This document shows, one piece after another, positions 8,269 through 15,913 of a DNA stretch of 64,000 bases. This DNA comes from Deltaproteobacteria bacterium. Its GTDB lineage: Bacteria; Myxococcota; UBA727; VGSZ01. The notes under the pieces are model-generated. The model did no database searches. It was given only the letters and a program-made list of their open reading frames with translations, and was not told where the DNA came from. A program made the position numbers and the translations under genes. Each line of letters begins with the position of its first letter. The stretch's first letter is position 1. The stretch is from assembly GCA_020850995.1 (NCBI GenBank), contig JADZDP010000051.1:1-64000 (forward strand), read 5' to 3'.

Positions 8269-9009
8269 TCATGGCTTCTCGAACAGCAACAGGTGCGAAA
8301 AACCGCGAAGCAAAAAGCGATCTCGAGCCGCCTGGCGGCTGCCAGAGCCGCTCTCGAGGGTTTTGCCGCGCCGCACCACGGCCACATGGTCGAGCGGCAC
8401 CAGGCCCGCGCTCTCGGCGGCGGCGGCCAAGTAGAGGCCAAGGGGCAGGAAGCGGCGCTTGCCCTGCTTCTCCTTGTAGATGTCGCACAGAAAGACGGCG
8501 CACACGCCGCCCCGCTTGAGCGCGCGCGCGGCCTCGGCGAGCACCTCGGCCATCGCCTCCTGCCAGGCGCCGCTCTCGGCGTCGAGCGTGCCGAGGCAGC
8601 GCTCATCGTCGGAGTAGCGCAGGTTGTCGGCGTAGGGCGGGTCCATGAACACCAGGTCGACGCTCTTGTCCTGCAGCGGCAGCGACCGTGCGTCGGCGCG
8701 CTCTACGTCCTCGCGTGGGCTGGCGAGATCGAAGCCGCGCCCCTGGCGGCCCAGGTCGCGGCACACGTCGAGGGTGGTGCCCGAGCCGCAGAAGGGGTCG
8801 ACGACCACGTCGCCGGGCTTGCTCCAGCGCTGCAGCACGTTCCAGATCACGTGGCTCGGCGTGGCGCCGCGGTAGCTCGGGTCGCCTTGCGTGCCCTTGC
8901 CGTAGTGCTGCGAGGGGTAGTCCCACAGCGTGGTCGCGTGCAGCGCCACGGGGGGCTTGTCGAGCTTGTGGAAGCGGACGTAGGGGTTCTTGGGGCCGCG
9001 CGGGCGCAT
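8269..9009 (-). CDS. Orphan SAM-dependent DNA methyltransferase (N4/N6 type)
   Basis: 246 residues from the ATG at 9009; a TTG at 9045 would add 12 residues. Motif I (VVVDPFCGSGTTLDVC) binds S-adenosylmethionine and motif IV (FMDPPYADNLRYSD) is the DPPY catalytic loop of amino-methylating DNA methyltransferases. DYPSQHYG near the N-terminus resembles the segment before motif I in this class. No restriction endonuclease lies beside it, so it is either an epigenetic regulator or a remnant. It is divergent from the flavoprotein gene at 9061 with a very short gap. An RNA methyltransferase of related fold cannot be excluded. Confidence 0.72.
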   Translation of the reverse strand: MRPRGPKNPYVRFHKLDKPPVALHATTLWDYPSQHYGKGTQGDPSYRGATPSHVIWNVLQRWSKPGDVVVDPFCGSGTTLDVCRDLGRQGRGFDLASPREDVERADARSLPLQDKSVDLVFMDPPYADNLRYSDDERCLGTLDAESGAWQEAMAEVLAEAARALKRGGVCAVFLCDIYKEKQGKRRFLPLGLYLAAAAESAGLVPLDHVAVVRRGKTLESGSGSRQAARDRFLLRGFSHLLLFEKP

Positions 9010-9060
9010 GGGCGCGAGAGCATCGCCAGCGGCGCAGATGTGCAATAGCGTCCCGCGCGC

Positions 9061-10380
9061 ATGGAGCTGGAAGCGTTCGACTTCGTCGTCGTGGGCGCGG
9101 GCGTCTCGGGCCTGTCATTCGCCAACTGGGCGCGCGAGGAGGCGGCGCGACGCGGCCGCGCGCCGCCGAGCATCCTGGTGGTGGAGCGCGAGCGCGAGCC
9201 CGGCGGCTACTGCCGCACCGTCAAACGCCACGGCTTCACCTGGGACTTCGCCGGGCACTTCTTCCACTTCCGGCATGCCGAGGTGGAGGCGTGGCTGCGC
9301 GCGCGCATGAGCGGCGCCGTGCGCACCGTGGAGCGCGTGGCGCGCGTGCGCACGGCGCCGACGACCGGCAGCCCGAGCAGCGAGGTGGACTACCCCTTCC
9401 AGACGCACATCCACCAGCTCGACCAGGCCGGCTTCATCGCGTGCCTGGCCGACCTGCACCAGGCGAGCAAGCACGTCGACGAGGCCGCGCCGGCGTCGTT
9501 CAAGAGCATGCTGCTGCGCCGCTTCGGCGCCGCCATGTGCGAGCGCTTCCTGGTGCCCTACAACGAGAAGCTCTACGCCTGTGACCTCGACACCCTCGAC
9601 GTCGACGCCATGGGCCGCTTCTTCCCCCACGCCTCGCTCGACGAGGTGCTGGCGGCGCTGCGCCCCGAGGCCGACGTGCGCGCGGGCTACAACGCGAGCT
9701 TCAGCTACCCCGAAGGCGGCGCCGCGGAGTACGTGCGCGCGCTCGTGCGCGACCTGCCCGAGCGCACGGTGGCCCTCGAGGAGGAGGTGCTTGCCATCGA
9801 CCTCGCCGAGCGGGTGGTGACCACCAGTCAGCGCAAGCTCCGCTACGGCCAGCTCGTCACCTCTGTGCCCCTGCCCGCCACGCTGCGCGCAACCGGCCTG
9901 CCGCACGACGAGGGCGCCTTCACGTCGAACCGCGTGCTGGTGTTCAACTTGGGCTTCGACAAGAAGGGCCCCCGCGACGTGCACTGGGTCTACGTCGCCG
10001 ACCCGGCGCGCGTGTTCTATCGCGTGGGCTTCTACGACAACATCATTCCGGCCAACCGCATGAGCCTGTACGTCGAGATCGGGCTGCCACCGGGCGGCGA
10101 ACGCCCGGACGTGGGTGTGCTGCAGCAGCGCGTGCTGGCCGACCTCGCCGCCGAGGGCATCGTGCACCAAGGACAGAAGCTGGTGGCCCACCACCACGTC
10201 GTCATGAGCCCGGCCTACGTGCACCTGACCCAGCGCTCCATCGCCGAGGCAGCCCGCGCGCGCGCCGAGCTCGAGGGCCACGGCGTGTTCAGCGTGGGGC
10301 GCTATGGCGGATGGAGCTACTGCGCCATCGAGGACAACCTGCTCGAGACGCGGGCCCTGGCGGCGCGCGTGGTCCGGTGA
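9061..10380 (+). CDS. FAD-dependent amine-oxidase/UDP-galactopyranose-mutase-like protein
   Basis: 439 residues. The N-terminal dinucleotide-binding fold shows VVVGAGVSGLSFA (GxGxxG) and VEREREPGGYCRT. Further signatures are DFAGHFFHF, the PYNEKLY segment near residue 175 (UGM/glycan-associated proteins have PYNxKxW) and the FAD-binding C-terminus GRYGGWSYCAIEDNL. Relatives act on nucleotide sugars or lipid-linked sugars in surface polysaccharide synthesis, or are protoporphyrinogen-oxidase-like. The substrate cannot be told. No glycosyltransferases are adjacent, so the pathway is not indicated by context. The ATG at 9061 is close to the divergent methyltransferase start. Confidence 0.72.
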   Translation: MELEAFDFVVVGAGVSGLSFANWAREEAARRGRAPPSILVVEREREPGGYCRTVKRHGFTWDFAGHFFHFRHAEVEAWLRARMSGAVRTVERVARVRTAPTTGSPSSEVDYPFQTHIHQLDQAGFIACLADLHQASKHVDEAAPASFKSMLLRRFGAAMCERFLVPYNEKLYACDLDTLDVDAMGRFFPHASLDEVLAALRPEADVRAGYNASFSYPEGGAAEYVRALVRDLPERTVALEEEVLAIDLAERVVTTSQRKLRYGQLVTSVPLPATLRATGLPHDEGAFTSNRVLVFNLGFDKKGPRDVHWVYVADPARVFYRVGFYDNIIPANRMSLYVEIGLPPGGERPDVGVLQQRVLADLAAEGIVHQGQKLVAHHHVVMSPAYVHLTQRSIAEAARARAELEGHGVFSVGRYGGWSYCAIEDNLLETRALAARVVR

Positions 10381-10428
10381 CGGCGGCGCGCCCTTGAGCG
10401 CTGCGTGGCACCTGCTACAGGAGTGAGC

Positions 10429-11889
10429 ATGCGCCCCCTCCTCGTGGTCCTCGCGTTCTTGGCACTGACCGCGTGCCGTGGGCGCTTGCCTCCTCCGCCC
10501 GCGAGCGGTGAAGGAGAGGGCGAGGGCGAAGGCGAGCCGTTGCCGCCCGAGTGCGCCGAGCCCACCAACCGGCCCGCCGCGGCCAGCGCGGGCGGCATCT
10601 ACTTTGGCTCGCGCACGCCAACCCTGGTGCCCCTCGACGAGGCACAGCAGCTCGCCGTGGTGGCCGTGGGCGATCGCTCGTACGGCGGCTGGTGCTCGGG
10701 CACCCTCATCGCCGACGACGTGGTCTTGACCGCCCAGCATTGCACCGAGGGCGCCAGCGCCGGACAGGTGGACCTGCTCTTTGGCCCCGACGACGTCGAT
10801 CCCGTGCTGGCGCTGTCCGCCGCCGACATCGAGGAGCACCCCGACGGGCTCGACATCGCCATCATCCTCCTGAGCGCGCGGCCAGCCGACACCATCCCCG
10901 TGCGGCCCATCCCCATCACCATGGCGAGCCCGCCCCTCAGCGACGACGACACCGGCGTGCGCCTCGAGCAGGCCGGCTACGGCGAGACCCACGACGGTTC
11001 GCACGGCCGTTACTTCGTCACCGAGCGCTTCGATGGCACCGAGGGCGACAACGAGTATGTCGTCGACGGCGAGGGCAGCCGGGGCGTGTGCTTCGGCGAC
11101 TCTGGCGGCCCAAGCCTGCACCTGTCTGCCGAGGGCGACGCGCGCGTGCTCGGCGTCTTGTCGTGGGGCGATCCGGCGTGCATGTTCCGCGACCGCTACC
11201 AGCGCGCTGACGTGGTGCGGGCGTGGATCGAGAGCTTCACCGGGCCCACGCCCGCGGCGCTGCCCGAGGCGTGCGACGCGGGCGCCGTGGTGCTGAGCGA
11301 GGCGGGGCGCTGCGGCCTCGAGCAAGCGTCGGCGGAGTATTGCGAGGCCGGCGTCGTGGTTCGGGACCTGTGTGGTCCCGAGGAGATCTGCGGTGACGAT
11401 GGCGGCAACGCCCGCTGCATCGCCACCAGCGCCAACGCGTGCGGAGCGGTGTCGGCCTTCGGCGCCTGCGACGGCGAGACCCTCTCGTGGTGCGACGCCG
11501 GTGTGGTGAAGACGCGCGCATGCGACACGTGCGTCGAGCGCTGCCTCTTGCTCGATGCGGCGCAGGGCTTCTCGTGCGTGCCCACCGACTGCGGCGATCT
11601 CACCTACGAGGGCGCCTGTGACGGCGACGTGGCCGGCTGGTGCGACCTGATGGGGCAGAAGCACACGCAGGACTGCGCCGAGCTCGACCAGCCCTGCCAG
11701 TACGTGGGGCCCGAGACCGGCTACTGGTGCTTCGACGCCGAGGAGTGCGAGGGCTACGACTACCGCGGTCAGTGCGACGGCACGGTGCTCACCTGGTGCG
11801 AGGACGGCGAGGTCTACTCGCAGGACTGTGCCGACGACGGCGACGAGTGCGCCTTGGTGGACGAAGAGACGGGCTACGACTGCCGGTGA
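10429..11889 (+). CDS. Trypsin-like serine protease lipoprotein
   Basis: 486 residues from the ATG at 10429, which has AGGAG six bases before it. The signal ends in the lipobox LTAC (Cys16), followed by a GEGEGEGE linker. The S1 protease domain has the full triad: His102 in LTAQHC, Asp140 in LDIAIILL and Ser223 in CFGDSGGP. The C-terminal 200 residues are Cys-rich modules of the form GxCDGxxLxWC...DCAxxxxxC...TGYxC, at least three copies, resembling domains on secreted myxobacterial proteases. The protein is likely lipid-anchored at the cell surface or periplasmic. LTAQHC replaces the usual TAAHC but keeps the catalytic His. Confidence 0.88.
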   Translation: MRPLLVVLAFLALTACRGRLPPPPASGEGEGEGEGEPLPPECAEPTNRPAAASAGGIYFGSRTPTLVPLDEAQQLAVVAVGDRSYGGWCSGTLIADDVVLTAQHCTEGASAGQVDLLFGPDDVDPVLALSAADIEEHPDGLDIAIILLSARPADTIPVRPIPITMASPPLSDDDTGVRLEQAGYGETHDGSHGRYFVTERFDGTEGDNEYVVDGEGSRGVCFGDSGGPSLHLSAEGDARVLGVLSWGDPACMFRDRYQRADVVRAWIESFTGPTPAALPEACDAGAVVLSEAGRCGLEQASAEYCEAGVVVRDLCGPEEICGDDGGNARCIATSANACGAVSAFGACDGETLSWCDAGVVKTRACDTCVERCLLLDAAQGFSCVPTDCGDLTYEGACDGDVAGWCDLMGQKHTQDCAELDQPCQYVGPETGYWCFDAEECEGYDYRGQCDGTVLTWCEDGEVYSQDCADDGDECALVDEETGYDCR

Positions 11890-11995
11890 TCGGTGGTGCG
11901 CGCCGGCGCGGCCGAAAATTTCGGCGGCGGACGAACGAGCACTACCTTGGAGCCACAGGTCACCCGGCGGCGCCGGGCGACTCCAGGAGGCTCCC

Positions 11996-12487
11996 ATGGT
12001 TCCCGTTACCGCACCCGCCCGCACCACGTCCTTGCGCCGCGCCGCCGTCCCCGCAGAGGCCGCTCGCTGTCCGCCAACAGCGCCGCCGCGCGCCGCGGCG
12101 CTGTTGGCGCTCCTCTTGCCGGCGTGCTCCATGGGCATGCCCGAGAGCGACACCTTGGCAGAGCCTTCGCTGCCCATCGAGGCGCTGACCATCGTCGACG
12201 GCGACGTCATCTACACCGACGCCGACGATGAAGATCCCGACATCGACGGCCTGCAAATCACCCTGCGCGTCGAGGTGGCCGACGAGGCCATCGAGCGCGT
12301 GGTGCTGTACGGCGCCGACGGCACCGACCTGAGCGAGCCCGTGCACACCGACCTCGACGGGGCGCGCGGCGCGTTCTTCCTGGTGACGCTGCCCTACGCA
12401 GAGAACCCCGTGCGCGTCGCCGCATTGGTGCTGCCCGCCGAGGCGCGCGCGGTGGTGCGCACGGTGCGCGGCGCGGACGCTCGCTGA
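11996..12487 (+). CDS. Small hypothetical lipoprotein
   Basis: 163 residues. AGGAGG at 11985-11990 decides the ATG at 11996. The N-region is long (about 33 residues, Arg and Pro rich) before the hydrophobic stretch and the lipobox LLLPAC. The mature part is acidic with YTDADDEDPDIDGLQ, a possible Ca-binding Asp run, then a predicted beta-sandwich-like sequence (VEVADEAIERVVLYGADG). I do not recognise a family. A perfect 15-bp inverted repeat (12072-12109) lies within the signal-peptide codons. It is followed after 28 bases by the Omp85 gene, so the two may be co-expressed. Confidence 0.6.
   Translation: MVPVTAPARTTSLRRAAVPAEAARCPPTAPPRAAALLALLLPACSMGMPESDTLAEPSLPIEALTIVDGDVIYTDADDEDPDIDGLQITLRVEVADEAIERVVLYGADGTDLSEPVHTDLDGARGAFFLVTLPYAENPVRVAALVLPAEARAVVRTVRGADAR
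12072..12109. repeat. Perfect 15-bp inverted repeat inside a lipoprotein gene
   Basis: Arms 12072-12086 and 12095-12109 (cgccaacagcgccgc / gcggcgctgttggcg) pair perfectly around an eight-base loop. In mRNA this would make a very stable hairpin about 75 nt inside the coding region, across the signal-peptide codons. Confidence 0.75.
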
Positions 12488-12515
12488 GGTGCCGGCCCCA
12501 GGCTGGTAGGCTCCC

Positions 12516-15500
12516 GTGGTGCTCGCCGCTCTCGTGGTCCTGTCAGCGCTGGTGGCAGCTCAGCCCGAGGCGCCGAGCGTCGGCGCGCAGGAGGGCGACC
12601 CCGCGAGCGCGCCGCTCATTGCCGCGGTCATCGTCGAGGGCGCCAAAGATGACGCCACCCGCGCGGCGGTGGCCGGCGTGTTCGGCGTCAAGGCCGGCGA
12701 GCCCTTCGATATTGCCCGCGTGCGCCTGGGCATCAAGCGCGTGCTGCTCACGGGCACCTGGTCCGACGTGCGGGTGTCGCAAGATCGCGCCGACGACGGT
12801 CGCGTGGCGCTCTTCGTCCGGCTCGTGCCCGACGTGGTGGTGCGCGAGCTGATCGTGCGCGCGGCCGCGCCGCTGCCCCAAGATGCGGTGCGCGACGCCG
12901 TCGGCCTCGAGGTTGGTCAGCGCTACCGTCCGGAGCGCCTCACGGAGGCCAAGGCGCGGATCCACGCGCTGCTCGCCGACCTGGGCTACCCGCGCGCCGC
13001 CGTGGCGGTGGCGGTGCAGGAGGTCGGCGAGGACGAGCGCACGGTGGAGGTGACGGTGACGCCCGGCCGTCCGGTGGTGCTGCGTCGCCTGATCGTCGAG
13101 GGCGACGCGCCGCTGTCGCGCGCAGACATCACCGCCATGTTGCACGTCGAGGAGGGGGCCGCCTTCGATCGCACGCGTGTGGAGGCGGGCCTCAACGCGG
13201 CCAAGCAGCTCCTGCTCCGTCGACGTCACTTGGGCGTCAAGGTGGGCGTGGTGTCGGTGGCCAACGACGACACCGGCGACAGCGCCGACGTGACCGTGCT
13301 CTTGCAGGCCGGGCCGCGCTATCGCGTGCGCTACCTGGGCAACGAGCTGCTCGCCAGCGCCGCGCTGCGCACGGTGCTGCACGAGGGGAAGATCGACGGC
13401 CTCGACCCCATGTCGCTGGCGCGGGCGCGCGCGCAAGTGGAGGGCGCCTATCGGCTGGCCGGCTACGCCCGCGTGGCGGTGACGGTGGCTGACGTACCGG
13501 CGGCGCCGCCCCACGACGACGACGCCGAGCGCGAGCTGCGCTTCGTGATCTCGGAAGGGCCGCGCGCGCAGGTGTCGGCGGTGGTGGTCAAGGGCGCCCG
13601 CGCCCACAAGGCGGAGGAGCTGGTCGATGAGGTTTGGCGCATCGTCGAGACGGAGATGCCCGACATGGACCTGTTGCAGCCCGTCGATCCGGGCGACCTC
13701 GCCGAGCTGTTGGCGCAGGACCCAGCGCAAGCGCGCAAGACCAAGCAGGAACCGCGCGCCGTCGAGCTGAGCGACCAGCGCTTCGAGCTCTTGCCGCGGC
13801 CCATGTTGCGTCGCCAGCCCGTGTACGTGGAGCGCGCGTTCACCGAAGCCTCGCGGCGCATCACCGACCTGTACCGCGCCGACGGGTTCCTCGATGCCAC
13901 GGTGCTCGGGCCGACCCCCGAGTTCTCCGACGACGGCACGCAGATCCGCGTCACCTATCAGGTGCGCGAGGGGGCGCGGGTCACCGTGGCAGGCGTCCGC
14001 TTCCTCGACGTGCGACCGTGCGCGGCCGACGCCTCCTGCGCCGCGGCGCTCAACCTGGCGACCCTGCTCGAGCAGGTGGCGCTCGAGCCCGGGCACCCGG
14101 CCAGCTACGCCGTCATCGCCGACGCCCGCGCCACCGTCGAGCGCAACCTGCAGGACACCGGGCACCCCTTCGCGCGCGTCACCGAAGAGGTGCAGCGTGT
14201 CGAGGGTCGACCAGAGGTCGAGGTGGTGTTCCGTGTCGATCCCGGGCCGCGCGTCACCATCGGCGAGATCCGCACGCGCGGCAACAAGGTGACGCAAGAC
14301 CTGGTGATCCTCGACCGGGTGACGCTGGCGCCGGGCGACGTGTACAGCGCCACCGAGGTGGAGCGCAGCCGCCAGCGCCTGTCGCGCCTGGGCTTGTTCT
14401 CGTCGGTGACCGTGGAGCTGCTCGACGACGATCCGCGTGCCACGCGCCGCGACCTCTTGGTGGTGGTGCGCGAGCGACCGCAGTTCGCCGTGGAGGTGGG
14501 CGCCGGCGCATCGGTGGAGGACGGCCCGCGCGGCTTCTTGGCGGGCGAGGTGCGCAACATCGCGGGCCTGGGCGTGGCGCTCCACGGGCGCGGCCAGGTC
14601 AACTACCCGCGCGCCTTCTATGACTTCCTCTACGACAAAGACGATCCCAACAGCCCGCTCAACCGCTTCCCGCCCGAGGACAACCTGATCCTCGAGTGGG
14701 GCCGCTTCTTCGAGGGGCAGGCCGTGCTCACGGGCGAGCTGCCCAAGGTGTATGGCATGCCCTTCGACACGCGCCTGCACGTCGACGCGCTCGGCATGCG
14801 CGAGATCCGGCCGGCCTTCACGCTCAACCGCGGCTCCATCATCGGTGGCCTCGACACACAGCCGGCCCCGTGGCTCAACGTGTCCCCCGCCGTCGATGGT
14901 GAGATCTCCGATTTCGACTGCCCCAACAACCTCTCGTTCGGTGTCAGCTGCGGCGAGGGCAGCATCGGCCTGGTGCGCCGCACCGACGCCGGCTTCATTC
15001 GCCAGACCACCTGGCGCATGGCGCTGTCGAGCGACCTCCGCGACAGCCCCGTGCGCCCGCGCTCTGGCGTGTGGCTCTCTGGCGTGGCCGACCTGGCCCT
15101 CGGATCGGGGACACTGCGTCGCTCCAGTGACGCCGAGGTGACCGAGGTGGCGAGCGACTTCCTCAAGCTCACGGGCTCGGCGGTGGGCTACGTGCCGCTG
15201 GCCCCGGGCTTCCTGTGGGCCTTGTCTGGTCGAGCGGGCAACATCTTCCCCTTCGGCGACTCGTACATCCCGCTGTACAAGCGCTTCTACCTCGGCGGCA
15301 CCACCACGATCCGCGGCTTCCGCGAAGACGAGATCCTCCCCGCCGACGACGACCGCTGGCCGGCCAGCTCGCGCAACCCGCTCGACCAGACCGGTGCCAG
15401 CGCCCTCGATCCGCGCCAGAGCCTGGGCGGCAACTTCTTCCTCGACGTGCGCAACGAGCTGCGCATCGCTGTGGCCGGGGACGTCGAGGTGTCGGCCTTC

Positions 15501-15707
15501 GTGGACGTGGGTCAGCTCCTCGAGGACGTGCGCCAATTCGACGCCATCGGCTTCGCCGCCGGCGCAGGAGTGGGCCTGCGCTACAACACGCCGGTGGGGC
15601 CCTTCGTCATCGACCTCGGCTGGAAGGTCGTGGACGGGCGCCGACGCCTGCCGGCGCTCCAGACCCTCGATCGCCTGAACCTGCACCTGTCCATCGGCTT
15701 TTTCTAA
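12516..15707 (+). CDS. Omp85-family outer-membrane protein (BamA/TamA type)
   Basis: 1063 residues with a GTG start and signal MVLAALVVLSALVAAQ. The N-terminal half (to about residue 670) has several POTRA-like repeats, seen in segments such as VIVEGAKDDATRAAV, LIVEGDAPLSRADI and IRTRGNKVTQDLVIL. The C-terminal half is a beta barrel ending in Phe (LNLHLSIGFF), as expected for recognition by the Bam complex. The family loop motif GGTTTIRGF is at 927-935. The family inserts or exports outer-membrane proteins. It is longer than BamA (about 800), with extra POTRA repeats, so it may be a paralogue specialised for lipoprotein or secreted substrates. No skp or lpxD neighbours, which argues against it being the main bamA. 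Confidence 0.85.
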   Translation: MVLAALVVLSALVAAQPEAPSVGAQEGDPASAPLIAAVIVEGAKDDATRAAVAGVFGVKAGEPFDIARVRLGIKRVLLTGTWSDVRVSQDRADDGRVALFVRLVPDVVVRELIVRAAAPLPQDAVRDAVGLEVGQRYRPERLTEAKARIHALLADLGYPRAAVAVAVQEVGEDERTVEVTVTPGRPVVLRRLIVEGDAPLSRADITAMLHVEEGAAFDRTRVEAGLNAAKQLLLRRRHLGVKVGVVSVANDDTGDSADVTVLLQAGPRYRVRYLGNELLASAALRTVLHEGKIDGLDPMSLARARAQVEGAYRLAGYARVAVTVADVPAAPPHDDDAERELRFVISEGPRAQVSAVVVKGARAHKAEELVDEVWRIVETEMPDMDLLQPVDPGDLAELLAQDPAQARKTKQEPRAVELSDQRFELLPRPMLRRQPVYVERAFTEASRRITDLYRADGFLDATVLGPTPEFSDDGTQIRVTYQVREGARVTVAGVRFLDVRPCAADASCAAALNLATLLEQVALEPGHPASYAVIADARATVERNLQDTGHPFARVTEEVQRVEGRPEVEVVFRVDPGPRVTIGEIRTRGNKVTQDLVILDRVTLAPGDVYSATEVERSRQRLSRLGLFSSVTVELLDDDPRATRRDLLVVVRERPQFAVEVGAGASVEDGPRGFLAGEVRNIAGLGVALHGRGQVNYPRAFYDFLYDKDDPNSPLNRFPPEDNLILEWGRFFEGQAVLTGELPKVYGMPFDTRLHVDALGMREIRPAFTLNRGSIIGGLDTQPAPWLNVSPAVDGEISDFDCPNNLSFGVSCGEGSIGLVRRTDAGFIRQTTWRMALSSDLRDSPVRPRSGVWLSGVADLALGSGTLRRSSDAEVTEVASDFLKLTGSAVGYVPLAPGFLWALSGRAGNIFPFGDSYIPLYKRFYLGGTTTIRGFREDEILPADDDRWPASSRNPLDQTGASALDPRQSLGGNFFLDVRNELRIAVAGDVEVSAFVDVGQLLEDVRQFDAIGFAAGAGVGLRYNTPVGPFVIDLGWKVVDGRRRLPALQTLDRLNLHLSIGFF

Positions 15708-15913
15708 GGATCGCGTCGCGGTCGTGGGCCCGGCCGGCCTCGGCGCCTGCGTGGTGGCGGCGTTGGCAGGCCGCCAGCACCCCCGCCGCGCGCGGCCCTC
15801 CGCCCGGCGGCAGCACCTCGGCGGCCGCGTGGGTGGGGGTGGGGGATCGTCGCCGGTAGGGGCCGGCGCCGGACGGCCGTCTCAAGCGCCCGCCACGAGG
15901 ACTGAAAGTTGCT

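Noticed and set aside
9115..12210. 1031-residue open frame on the minus strand
   Set aside because: It is the complement of three well-supported plus-strand genes and has no motifs; high GC leaves antisense frames open.
12543..15686. 1047-residue minus-strand frame opposite the Omp85 gene
   Set aside because: His/Ala/Arg-rich antisense shadow without domain pattern.
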